NCBI GenBank assembly: GCA_905234305.1
Contig: CAJOHT010000075.1
Location: 5,853-16,814, forward strand
Direction: 5' to 3'
From: an uncultured Ruminococcus sp.
GTDB taxonomy: Bacteria; Bacillota; Clostridia; Oscillospirales; Acutalibacteraceae
DNA: 10,962 nucleotides
Shown: positions 1 through 7,678 of the stretch, one piece after another
Layout: each line of letters opens with the position of its first letter
Position numbering within the stretch: the stretch's first letter is position 1
Position numbers and translations under genes: made by a program
The notes under the pieces: generated by a model
Database searches by the model: none
Told to the model about the DNA's origin: nothing
The model's input: the letters and a program-made list of their open reading frames with translations, nothing else

Positions 1-1143
1 CCCGACGTAGAAAGTTTTTATAACGCGAAGCAGGGGAGATACTCTCTTAATATACTTAAAAACCGTTACGGAAAGGCTGTGCTTCCCGAAGTCAGGATAG
101 TCGATATGAACGAGGAAACGGCGTCGGGCAATACCACTCTGTTTTCAAGCGAGCTTATGATATGTCTTGAGGAAAACCTTTCTAAGGGAAATCAGAGTAT
201 ACTGCTTTTAAACCGAAGAGGTCATAATACCTTCGCGGTATGCTCAAATTGCCGCGAGACCGTTACATGCCCTCATTGTTCGATTTCGCTTACTTATCAC
301 AGCGCTAACCATAAGCTGATGTGCCACTACTGCGGTTATTCAATAGATTATCTAAGCGAGTGTCCCGTATGTCATACTAAATCTCTGAGGTTCGGCGGAG
401 CGGGAACTCAGCGTGTTGAACAGCAGCTTTCCGAATTGCTGCCAGAAGCCCGAGTGCTGAGGCTTGACGCGGATTCTACTATGCGGAAAAGTTCCCATGA
501 ACGTTATCTGAGCGCATTTTCAAACGGCGATTACGATATTCTTATAGGAACTCAGATGGTAGCTAAGGGGCTTGATTTCCCCAAGGTTACGCTTGTCGGG
601 GTTTTAAATCCCGATTCAATGCTCTACGCTGACGACTACAGAAGCTACGAGAGAACTTTTTCACTTTTAACTCAGGTAGTCGGAAGAAGCGGCCGCGGCG
701 ATAAAAAGGGTATAGCGCTTATCCAGACCTATACGCCGGAAAACAACGTTATATCTATGGCGGCGGCTCAGGATTACGAAAGATTCTACGACGGCGAAAT
801 TGCAATAAGAAAAGCGGTTTTATATCCGCCTTTCGCCGATATTTGTATGGTAGGGTTCGTGTCCGACAGTCATATCGGGGTAATCAAATCCTCGAATGAT
901 TTTATGAAGCGATTGGTAAGCAGGGCAAAATCCGAATACAGCGATTTACCGCTACGTATACTCGGTCCTTCTCCCGCTTCAATAGCTAAGGTGAGCAACA
1001 AATACCGTTTTAAGATTATAATAAAATGCAGGAATGATAAGCGTTTCCGCAGGCTTTTATCGGAAACGTTACTGGAATTTAATTCTGGAAAAGAAAATAA
1101 AAACACGACAGCGTATATAGATATGAACGCGTTATCGTTTTAG
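1..1143 (+). CDS. priA: Primosomal replication-restart helicase PriA, C-terminal part (5' end outside the window)
   Basis: PriA is a 3'-5' superfamily 2 DNA helicase that recognises stalled forks and reloads the replisome in the cytoplasm. The frame is open from base 1 to the TAG at 1141-1143, giving 380 residues. This is roughly the C-terminal half of a protein usually 700-800 residues long, so the ATG at 79 is internal. Eight zinc-binding cysteines sit in four CxxC-like pairs, at codons 241/250, 268/277, 322/331 and 361/370, which is the diagnostic PriA zinc insertion. Helicase motif V reads GTQMVAKGLDFP and motif VI QVVGRSGRG, where most relatives have QVAGRAGRG. The C-terminal domain (YPPFADI, ILGPSPA, YRFKIIIK) is also typical. 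Walker A and B motifs lie upstream of the window. The priA-def-fmt order is standard in Firmicutes, here with one extra gene after priA. Identification is very secure. Confidence 0.97.
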   Translation, partial: PDVESFYNAKQGRYSLNILKNRYGKAVLPEVRIVDMNEETASGNTTLFSSELMICLEENLSKGNQSILLLNRRGHNTFAVCSNCRETVTCPHCSISLTYHSANHKLMCHYCGYSIDYLSECPVCHTKSLRFGGAGTQRVEQQLSELLPEARVLRLDADSTMRKSSHERYLSAFSNGDYDILIGTQMVAKGLDFPKVTLVGVLNPDSMLYADDYRSYERTFSLLTQVVGRSGRGDKKGIALIQTYTPENNVISMAAAQDYERFYDGEIAIRKAVLYPPFADICMVGFVSDSHIGVIKSSNDFMKRLVSRAKSEYSDLPLRILGPSPASIAKVSNKYRFKIIIKCRNDKRFRRLLSETLLEFNSGKENKNTTAYIDMNALSF

Positions 1144-1153
1144 AGGGAAAAAG

Positions 1154-2392
1154 ATGAGGAAATTAACGTGTATTGTACTGACGGCGGTTATGATTATATG
1201 CAGCCTTGCGCTGACCGCATGTCAGTCCGAAAATAACCCCGGGGAAATTAAAGTCCTCGCTACTGCGGGAAATATAAAAGACGCTCCTAAGTCTAAAGCA
1301 AAAACTGCCTCGAAAACAGCGGGTGCGCAGTCTATGCCCGCCGAAGTGAAAACCGTTAGTTCATCCGAGCTTTCGGCGTCACAGTATAAGGAGTTTGTAA
1401 ACGGGTGTGAAAGTCTGCTTTACAGCTACGGCTTTGAGGGCGAGGTTTATATTACGGAGCATAATAAGCCGATTTACAAAAAGGGAATAGGCTACGCTGA
1501 TAAAAAGAAAAAAATTAATAATAATGAGCATACTATTTTCCGTGTAGCGTCTGTTACAAAACAATTTACCGCCGCTGCTATATTGATTTTGCGTGATAGA
1601 GGAAAGCTCTCTTTAAACGATACGCTCGGAAAATACTTCCCCGAATATAAAAGCGGCAGTAAGGTAAAACTTGAAAATGTACTGAGAATGCAGGGCGGAC
1701 TTCCAGATTATATGAACTATTATAATAATGTCGCCGCGTTCTTCTCCGATTATAATCAGGCGTTGAAAAATACCTCTAAACAGAATCGGGAAATCATCCA
1801 GAAAAACTTTATGGGAGATCCAATGCTGTTTAATCAGGGTGACGCTTATAAATATTCGAACAGCGGGTATATGCTGCTCGGAGAGATAATAGAGAAAGTC
1901 AGCGGTACTACATACGAGGAGTTTATCCAGAAAGAGATTTTTGATAAACTGGGGATGACTAATTCGGGCTTTATCGAGGAGCTGGATGACAGCGCTTACA
2001 ATGTAGCTCAACCCTATAACTATAAAAAGGGCAATCTTGATGTCTTTAAAATAAAGGGAGCGGCATTTGCCTGCGGTAATATCTACTCTAACGCGGTAGA
2101 CCTCAGTAAATGGGCGGACGGACTAAGAAGCGGAAAGATTATCTCGAAAAAATCTCTTGAAGAGATGATTTACGATAAAAAGAAAATAGGCTACGGTTAC
2201 GGGCTTTTTCTGATGACAGGCGGAAAAGTCGCGTTCCATACGGGCAATCTCGCGCCGTATAACTCTATGCTTTTGATATCTTTCGGAGGCTCCGAGCTTA
2301 CTTGCGTGGCAATCAGCAACTCAAACTACTACGCTACCGAAACCGTAGGAAAGGCATTATATAATAAATACGCCGCGTATTTCGCGGGTTAA
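1154..2392 (+). CDS. Secreted lipoprotein serine hydrolase, beta-lactamase/PBP4* fold
   Basis: This 412-residue exported protein has a signal peptide with a hydrophobic core at residues 7-20. A lipobox LTAC places the lipidated cysteine at residue 23. A Lys/Ala/Ser-rich linker (about 30-75) could span the wall. The catalytic domain carries the class C beta-lactamase/DD-peptidase motifs: SVTK at 133-136 (nucleophile Ser133, base Lys136), YSN at 234-236 and HTG at 362-364. The family (PF00144) includes class C beta-lactamases, D-Ala-D-Ala carboxypeptidases, D-amino-acid hydrolases and esterases, and the substrate cannot be read from the sequence. The ATG follows an AGAGGG ribosome site, 10 nt after the priA stop. 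The gene lies between priA and def, which are normally adjacent, yet its base composition resembles its neighbours. A cell-wall-editing hydrolase is more likely than a dedicated resistance enzyme, but this is inference. Confidence 0.9.
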   Translation: MRKLTCIVLTAVMIICSLALTACQSENNPGEIKVLATAGNIKDAPKSKAKTASKTAGAQSMPAEVKTVSSSELSASQYKEFVNGCESLLYSYGFEGEVYITEHNKPIYKKGIGYADKKKKINNNEHTIFRVASVTKQFTAAAILILRDRGKLSLNDTLGKYFPEYKSGSKVKLENVLRMQGGLPDYMNYYNNVAAFFSDYNQALKNTSKQNREIIQKNFMGDPMLFNQGDAYKYSNSGYMLLGEIIEKVSGTTYEEFIQKEIFDKLGMTNSGFIEELDDSAYNVAQPYNYKKGNLDVFKIKGAAFACGNIYSNAVDLSKWADGLRSGKIISKKSLEEMIYDKKKIGYGYGLFLMTGGKVAFHTGNLAPYNSMLLISFGGSELTCVAISNSNYYATETVGKALYNKYAAYFAG

Positions 2393-2412
2393 TTTGGAAA
2401 TCAGGTGATATT

Positions 2413-2934
2413 ATGGCACTGAGAAAAATTGTTGAAAAAGGCGACGATGTTCTTAATAAAAAATGCAGAGAGGTCGTGAAGTTTGACGACCGCCTCAGCG
2501 AGCTTATAGACGATATGATCGATACTCTGCGTGATTCGGGCGGCGTAGGTTTAGCCGCGCCGCAGGTTGGGGTACTGAGAAGAGTCGTTGTAATCGAAAT
2601 CGACCCCGAGCAGGGTGTTATAGAGCTTGTTAATCCCGAGATTGTAGAAAGCTCGGGCAAGCAGGTAGGTCTTGAGGGATGTTTGAGCTTACCTGGAAAA
2701 TGGGGAATAGCTTCGCGTCCGTACAGGGTTAAGGTTAAAGCTCAGAACCGTAAAGGCGAGGAGTTTACCGTTTCGGGCGAGGCATTATTAGCGAGAGCGT
2801 TTTGTCACGAGCTTGACCATCTTGAGGGTGTTTTATACGATACAAAGGTCGAGCGTATGCTTTTCCCCGAGGAAATTGAAAAACTTAACAATAATGAACT
2901 AGATATTAAAGATGAATGTTATGTAGAGGAATAG
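2413..2934 (+). CDS. def: Peptide deformylase
   Basis: Peptide deformylase removes the formyl group from the N-terminal methionine of nascent chains at the ribosome exit, using Fe2+ or another divalent metal. The 173-residue protein has all three family motifs. Motif 1 is GVGLAAPQ (44-51). Motif 2 is EGCLS (88-92) with metal ligand Cys90. Motif 3 is HELDH (132-136) with ligands His132 and His136 and catalytic Glu133. Residue 131, just before motif 3, is Cys, where Gln is the commonest residue. Length and the acidic C-terminal tail are normal for a Gram-positive enzyme. The ATG is preceded by AGGTGA at 2403-2408. It is followed after 15 nt by fmt, whose product adds the group this enzyme removes, so the two are almost certainly co-transcribed. 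Confidence 0.97.
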   Translation: MALRKIVEKGDDVLNKKCREVVKFDDRLSELIDDMIDTLRDSGGVGLAAPQVGVLRRVVVIEIDPEQGVIELVNPEIVESSGKQVGLEGCLSLPGKWGIASRPYRVKVKAQNRKGEEFTVSGEALLARAFCHELDHLEGVLYDTKVERMLFPEEIEKLNNNELDIKDECYVEE

Positions 2935-2949
2935 GGTGTTGTCTTTATT

Positions 2950-3867
2950 ATGAATATAGTTTTTATGGGTACGCCTGATTTTGCTGTGCCTACACTCGAA
3001 AAACTCGCGCAAAGCAGACATAATATACTCGCGGTTATTACTCAGCCCGATAAGCCCGTCGGACGTAAGCAGATTCTTACTCCGCCTGACGTTAAGGTTT
3101 GCGCCGAAAAATTCGGACTTACCGTGTTACAGCCTGAAACTCTAAAAGATGAAAATTCTTATAAAGAAATAAAAGAACTTGCTCCCGATGTGATCGTTGT
3201 AGTAGCTTACGGAAAAATTCTTCCGAAAAACATTCTTGATATCCCTGAATACGGCTGTGTTAACGTTCACGGTTCATTACTTCCGAAATACCGCGGAGCT
3301 GCTCCTATTCAGCAGGCTGTATTAAACGGAGATAAGGTAACTGGCGTTACTACGATGTATATGGCAGAAGGTCTAGATACAGGCGATATTCTTATGAGGG
3401 CTGAAACCGAAATAGGTGAGAATGAAACTTCCGCCGAGCTGTTTGACAGGCTTGCGCTGTTGGGAGCCGATTTGCTTCTTGAAACGCTTGAAAAGTTGGA
3501 AAACGGTTCGATAACGCCTGTTAAACAGGATGAGGAAGAAGCTACGTATACCGTGAAAATAACTAAAGAGATGTGTCCGATAGACTGGACTAAGTCCGCC
3601 GAAGTAATCCATAATCAGGTTCGCGGGCTTCAGACCTGGCCCGTAGCTTCGGCAAAGCTCAACGGCAAAGACGTAAAAATCCACTCAACGCGCTTGTGTG
3701 AGAAAAACGGAAAAGCGGGGGAGATAATAGATATCGATCCGCTTACCGTAGCCTGCGGAGAGGATTCCCTGATTATAAAGGAATTACAGTTGAGCGGAAA
3801 AAAGCGTATGGACAGTAAAAGTTTTATGTTAGGCCATCCGCTCGGTATCGGCGATAAATTTGAATAA
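2950..3867 (+). CDS. fmt: Methionyl-tRNA formyltransferase
   Basis: This enzyme transfers a formyl group from 10-formyl-tetrahydrofolate to Met-tRNAfMet so that it can initiate translation. At 305 residues it is the usual family length. The N-terminal Rossmann-type formyltransferase domain starts MNIVFMGTPDFAVP. The catalytic triad region is complete: Asn105 and His107 in VNVHGS, then Asp143 in LDTGDI. The folate-binding loop SLLPKYRGAAPI lies at 109-120. The C-terminal OB-like tRNA-binding domain starts near residue 205 (CPIDWTKSA). The ATG at 2950 gives the conserved N-terminus, with a weak purine-rich site (AGGGTG) upstream. The gene sits 15 nt after def and 13 nt before the metallopeptidase gene. 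No missing residues were seen. Confidence 0.97.
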   Translation: MNIVFMGTPDFAVPTLEKLAQSRHNILAVITQPDKPVGRKQILTPPDVKVCAEKFGLTVLQPETLKDENSYKEIKELAPDVIVVVAYGKILPKNILDIPEYGCVNVHGSLLPKYRGAAPIQQAVLNGDKVTGVTTMYMAEGLDTGDILMRAETEIGENETSAELFDRLALLGADLLLETLEKLENGSITPVKQDEEEATYTVKITKEMCPIDWTKSAEVIHNQVRGLQTWPVASAKLNGKDVKIHSTRLCEKNGKAGEIIDIDPLTVACGEDSLIIKELQLSGKKRMDSKSFMLGHPLGIGDKFE

Positions 3868-3880
3868 ACAGAGGTAAAAC

Positions 3881-4588
3881 ATGGGATACTTTTCATATTT
3901 AGCGTATTATAACTGGAGCTATCTTCTTTTTATGCTCCCGTGCATATTGCTGACGGTTATTGTGCAGGCTTCGATGAATTCCGCCTTTAAAAAATACAGT
4001 TCTATCCGAAACTCGCGTAATCTTACGGGAGCCGAGGCAGCTGAACGCGTATTAATGCAAAACGGCGTTACGGGAGTAAGAATCGAACCCGTTAAGGGCG
4101 ATTTTACCGACCATTTCGACCCGAGAACTAATGTTATAAGGCTTTCCGAGCCTGTTTATAACTCCAATTCTATCGCGGCTGTCGGAGTTGCTTGCCACGA
4201 GGCGGGTCACGCGGTACAGCACGCCGAGGGATATCTTCCGAATAAAATCAGAAGCGTTATTCTGCCTGCTGCGAATATCGGCAGTAAGCTCAGTTGGATT
4301 TTTATTATCGCGGGACTTGTTACATCCGCGCTTCAGCCTTTGCTTTATATAGGAATAGCCCTGTTTTCGGCGGCTGTACTCTTTACTGTAGCTACGCTTC
4401 CCGTGGAGTTCAATGCTTCCTCACGTGCGCTTAAGTGCATAAGAGAAACAGGTATGCTTTCCGATGAGGAGTATGTCGGCGCGAAGAAAACGCTGAGAGC
4501 CGCGGCGATGACTTACGTTGCTTCGGCGGCTACGGCTGTTGCCCAGCTGTTAAGGCTTATACTTATCGCGAACAGCAGAAGAGATTAA
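3881..4588 (+). CDS. yugP: Membrane zinc metallopeptidase, YugP family
   Basis: A 235-residue integral membrane protein of the YugP family (PF04298, Zn_peptidase_2). Residues 14-30 form an N-terminal membrane segment. A cytoplasmic-looking domain follows (LTGAEAAERVL, residues 48-58). The zinc motif HEAGH is at 106-110, with two His ligands and the catalytic Glu107. Two further hydrophobic segments cover about 122-172. VEFNAS at 175-180 probably supplies the third zinc ligand, Glu176. The last hydrophobic stretch is about 207-230. The start ATG follows AGAGG. The physiological substrate of this family is not well established. The gene commonly lies between fmt and rsmB in Clostridia, and here it ends 2 nt before rsmB. 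The fold and zinc chemistry are secure; the role in protein quality control is only inferred. Confidence 0.9.
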   Translation: MGYFSYLAYYNWSYLLFMLPCILLTVIVQASMNSAFKKYSSIRNSRNLTGAEAAERVLMQNGVTGVRIEPVKGDFTDHFDPRTNVIRLSEPVYNSNSIAAVGVACHEAGHAVQHAEGYLPNKIRSVILPAANIGSKLSWIFIIAGLVTSALQPLLYIGIALFSAAVLFTVATLPVEFNASSRALKCIRETGMLSDEEYVGAKKTLRAAAMTYVASAATAVAQLLRLILIANSRRD

Positions 4589-4590
4589 TT

Positions 4591-5929
4591 ATGAACAGTA
4601 ATAAACCTAATCCGAGAAATCTTGCTTTTAAGGTTTTATTTTCGGTCGAAAAAGACGGCGCTTATTCGGCGCTTGCGCTTAATAATTCTATAAAGGAAAA
4701 TAAGCTCAGTTCTTTGGACGCTGCCTTTATGTCCTCTCTCGTTTACGGAGTTCTCGAGAGAAAAATAACGCTGGATTATATCATTAAGCAGTATTCTAAA
4801 ATTCCTTTAAAGAAAATTGAACTAAAAACAAAAATTATCCTTCGTATGGGAATACTCCAGCTTATTTTTATGGATAAGATTCCCGACAGCGCCGCGGTCA
4901 ACGAAAGCGTAAAGCTTGCTAAAAAGCATAAGTTAACTAAAAGCGCGGGATTTATAAACGGGATTTTACGTTCTGTCGCGAGGACTGAGGTTAAATACAA
5001 ACTGCCTGATAAAAAGAATAAGGTTTTGTATTTAAGCGTAAAATACTCTTGTCCCGAAAAAATTGTAGAGTTATGGCTTAGTTCTTACGGGCAGGATATT
5101 ACCGAAAGAATTCTAAAATCATTATTCGGACGTCCCGCTTTAACCGCGCGGGTCAATACTCTGAAAACTACTCCCGAAAAACTTATTGAAGAGCTTGAGA
5201 GCGAGGGGGTAACGGCTGAGCGTTCTGAGGTTGATAAGAACGCGCTTGTGTTAAATAATACAGGCTCGATAGAGCGTTTAAAGGCGTTTAAAGAGGGAAA
5301 ACTTTATATACAGGATTTAGCGTCGCAATTATGCGTGAAGGCTTTAAATCCTAAACCGCGCGATATTATGCTTGATGTTTGTTCCGCTCCAGGAGGAAAG
5401 AGCTTTACTTCTGCGCAGTATATGGAAAATCGCGGAAAAATCTACGCCTTTGATATTTACCCCCATAAACTTGAACTGATTAAAAAAACAGCGGACAGGC
5501 TCGGCATATCCTGTATTAATACAGACATTCGCGACAAAGGATAACCGTGAGCTTGTTTTGGCGGATAAAGTGCTGTGCGACGTACCTTGCTCGGGACTCG
5601 GCATTCTTAACCGCAAGCCCGAGATACGTTATAAGGAAAATCTTCTTGACTCGGAATTGCCCGAACTTCAGTATAGAATTCTTTGTAACAACGCGAAACA
5701 TACCGCTGTCGGAGGAATACTTGTGTACTCTACCTGTACTCTTAATCCTGCGGAGAACCGCGAAAATGCCGAAAGGTTTTTAAACGAGCATAAGAATTTT
5801 GAGCCTTATATAATTGATGTTGGGGTTAAACGCTGTATCGATGAGCCTGAAAACACTCTTACTTTAATCCCTGGGATTAATCCGACAGACGGCTTTTATA
5901 TCGCGGCGTTTCGGAGGGTGAGCTTATGA
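4591..5929 (+). pseudogene. rsmB: 16S rRNA (cytosine-967-C5)-methyltransferase RsmB, interrupted by a +1 frameshift
   Basis: RsmB methylates C967 of 16S rRNA with S-adenosylmethionine. The first frame runs from the ATG at 4591 to the TAA at 5542-5544 (317 residues). It contains the NusB-like RNA-binding domain (about 5-130) and the SAM motif LDVCSAPGGKSF (261-272). The rest continues one base on, through motif IV DVPCSG (Cys codon 5588-5590) and motif VI STCTLNPAENR (nucleophilic Cys codon 5735-5737), to the TGA at 5927-5929. Dropping one base at 5536-5540 (AAAGG) gives DIRDKDNRELVLADK and a 445-residue protein of normal family length, so nothing else is missing. As written, the long fragment lacks both catalytic cysteines. 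The gene follows the metallopeptidase by 2 nt and overlaps rlmN by ATGA. Sequencing error is the simplest explanation, and real inactivation is possible. Confidence 0.9.
5536..5544 (+). other. rsmB: Frameshift site in rsmB (one extra base)
   Basis: The upstream frame reads AAA GGA TAA and stops. The family sequence resumes in the next frame as AAG GAT AAC. Removing either one A or one G restores an uninterrupted gene with no residues lost. The site is a short AAAGG homopolymer pair, typical of an indel error. Confidence 0.85.
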
Positions 5930-6024
5930 TCGATATTAAATCCTTGTATCAAAATGAGCTTGAAGATATTGTTACGGAAAACGGTTTCCCGAAATTTCGC
6001 GCCGCTCAGATTTACGGCTGGCTT

Positions 6025-6034
6025 AATAAAAATG
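6025..6034 (+). other. rlmN: Frameshift/deletion site in rlmN
   Basis: After the Trp-Leu codons, only AATAAAA separates the upstream frame from the ATG of the downstream frame. Relatives carry about 9-11 codons here, of the kind xxKxVxSFDE. A deletion of some 20-26 nt (2 modulo 3) within an A-rich tract explains both the frame change and the missing residues. Confidence 0.75.
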
Positions 6035-6926
6035 AAAAATCTTCCGAAAAATCTGATTGATTTTTTGGAAGGAAGTTGTTACATTTCTGTTGCAAATATT
6101 GAAAAAAAGCTCGTATCACGCTATGATAAAACAGTAAAATACCTTTTCAGGTTAAACGACTGGGAATATGTTGAAACTGTCGTAATGAGCTACCGCCACG
6201 GATACTCGATTTGCGTATCGACTCAGGTCGGATGCAAAATGGGATGCACCTTCTGCGCTACGGGCAAAAGCGGTTTTTCAAGAAGTTTGACCGCGTCCGA
6301 AATACTAGCGCAAATCGAAAGCGCTCAGAAGGATTTGAATATAAGAATAAGCAACGTCGTGCTTATGGGAATGGGTGAGCCGCTCGATAATTTTGATAAT
6401 GTTGTAAGGTTTATTAAACTTGTATCGAGCGAGAACGGACTTAATATCGGTATGCGCCATATTACGCTTTCTACCTGCGGACTTGTTCCTAAGATTTATG
6501 AGCTTGCCGAGTTGAAATTTCCTATTACTCTATCGGTATCGCTTCACGCTCCCGATAATAAAACGAGAAGTATGACGATGCCAGTCAATAACCGCTATCC
6601 CGTAGAAACGCTTATAAAAGCCTGCCGTGATTATTTCGATATTACGGGGCGCAGGGTGAGCTTTGAGTACGCGATGATCGACGGTGTTAATGACAGCGAT
6701 AATTCTGCCCGAAAGCTGGGAGAATTGCTCAGAGGGCTCAATTGTCACGTTAACCTGATTCCCGTTAATTCGGTTAAAGGCTCCGATTTTAAAAAGAGCC
6801 GCCTTGACAGACAAAAATCATTTGTTGAAATACTTAATAAATATCATATTACAGCGACCGTAAGACGTACGCTCGGAAGCGATATAAACGCTTCCTGCGG
6901 TCAGCTGAAAAGAAATCATACTCAAG

Positions 6927-6933
6927 AAGGAGG
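6927..6933 (+). promoter_or_regulatory. Strong ribosome binding site fixing a TTG start for prpC
   Basis: AAGGAGG lies at 6927-6933, inside the 3' end of rlmN, 8 nt before the TTG at 6942. No ATG in frame gives the conserved phosphatase N-terminus, so this near-perfect site decides the non-ATG start. Confidence 0.85.
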
Positions 6934-6941
6934 AAAATAGC

Positions 6942-7667
6942 TTGGAAATATTCAGTAAAAGTGATATAGGCTTAGTCCGAACTCAAAATCAGGATGACTG
7001 CCGTTTCGGAGTTATTTCCCCAAGCTGCGCATGGGTTGTAGTTTGTGACGGAATGGGAGGCGCTAACGGAGGCAATATCGCCAGCGCTTCCGCGGTTGAA
7101 TACATAAGCCGTGAGATTGAAAAAATGTATTCCGATGATCTTTCTAAGGGAGAACTTTCAACTTTGATGACGGAGATCGTATCTCAGGCTAATCAAGCTA
7201 TATTCGACTTGGCGTCGAGCGACGTTGAGCTTACGGGTATGGGTACTACATGCGAGTTTGTACTCGTTAAGGACACTACCGTTCATGTAGTCCATGTCGG
7301 GGACAGCCGTACCTACGCTATAAGAGGCGGGAAGATTAAACAGCTTACCGAGGACCATTCCGTGGTTCAGGAGATGGTAAGGCGCGGCGAGATTACCGCC
7401 GAGCAGGCTCAGACGCATCCCAATAAGAACTTTATTACACGCGCTCTCGGAATAAAACCCTCCGTACATCTGGATTATATCGAAACTAATTTTATTTACG
7501 GAGATGTTCTGCTCGTTTGTACCGACGGATTTTCAAACTGTGTAACTACGGGTGATATGGTAAAAATCTGCCACGAAAACCGCGGCGAAGGTCTTACCGA
7601 TACTTTAGTTGAAAAAGCTAAGGAAGGCGGCGGAACAGATAATATTACCGTCGCGGTAGTTTATTAA
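6942..7667 (+). CDS. prpC: PP2C-type serine/threonine protein phosphatase (PrpC/Stp family)
   Basis: A 241-residue cytoplasmic PPM-family phosphatase that dephosphorylates the substrates of, and probably, the neighbouring PASTA kinase. The metal-binding motifs are all present in order: TQNQDD with Asp18, CDGMGG with Asp36, GMGTTC (99-104), GDSR (120-123), CTDGFS with Asp195, and GTDNIT with Asp233. The flap region LTEDHSVVQEMVRRGEI (135-151) and HPNKNFITRALG are typical of bacterial Stp. Translation starts at TTG 6942, 1 nt after the rlmN stop, driven by AAGGAGG. The stop lies 11 nt before the kinase gene, the classic phosphatase-kinase pair. This gene is intact although the genes on both sides are frameshifted. 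Confidence 0.97.
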   Translation: MEIFSKSDIGLVRTQNQDDCRFGVISPSCAWVVVCDGMGGANGGNIASASAVEYISREIEKMYSDDLSKGELSTLMTEIVSQANQAIFDLASSDVELTGMGTTCEFVLVKDTTVHVVHVGDSRTYAIRGGKIKQLTEDHSVVQEMVRRGEITAEQAQTHPNKNFITRALGIKPSVHLDYIETNFIYGDVLLVCTDGFSNCVTTGDMVKICHENRGEGLTDTLVEKAKEGGGTDNITVAVVY

Positions 7668-7674
7668 GGGGTGG
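7666..7674 (+). promoter_or_regulatory. Ribosome binding site for a GTG start of pknB
   Basis: AAGGGGTGG overlaps the prpC stop codon and ends 4 nt before the GTG at 7679. That GTG opens the frame reading MDKYSGKKLDGRYEI, the expected kinase N-terminus. The overlap suggests translational coupling of phosphatase and kinase. Confidence 0.7.
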
Positions 7675-7678
7675 TTTT

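Larger units (their letters stand above)
5926..6940 (+). pseudogene. rlmN: Dual-specificity rRNA/tRNA (adenine-C2)-methyltransferase RlmN, with N-terminal frameshift and small deletion
   Basis: RlmN is a radical-SAM enzyme that makes m2A2503 in 23S rRNA and m2A37 in some tRNAs. The true start is the ATG at 5926, which overlaps the rsmB stop and follows a strong GGAGG at 5913-5917. It begins MIDIKSLYQNELEDI and continues to FRAAQIYGWLNK before running into a TGA at 6058-6060. The family sequence resumes one frame on with MKNLPKNL at 6032. About 7-9 residues normally found between WL and the MxNLP motif are absent. The rest is intact: the Cys of SICVSTQ (6212-6214), the cluster motif CKMGCTFC (Cys codons 6233, 6245, 6254), GMGEPLDN, STCG, SLHAPDN, and the methylated Cys of ASCGQL (6896-6898). 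Only the N-terminal RNA-recognition domain is cut away. A restart at ATG 6032 would retain the radical-SAM core but lacks a good ribosome site. Confidence 0.9.

Noticed and set aside
79..1143. ATG at 79 as the start of priA
   Set aside because: The same frame is open back to base 1 and already encodes conserved PriA sequence (PDVESFYNA), so the gene begins upstream.
1613..2011. Reverse-strand open frame of 132 residues opposite the serine hydrolase
   Set aside because: No recognisable domain; it overlaps the YSN catalytic region of a clearly real gene on the other strand.
5547..5783. Separate 78-residue gene inside rsmB
   Set aside because: It is an out-of-frame shadow; the same bases in the next frame encode RsmB motifs IV and VI.
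5954..6031. ATG at 5954 as the true rlmN start, giving a 328-residue protein
   Set aside because: The residues it adds before MKNLPK match no RlmN N-terminus; the conserved N-terminus is in the other frame from 5926, behind a strong ribosome site.
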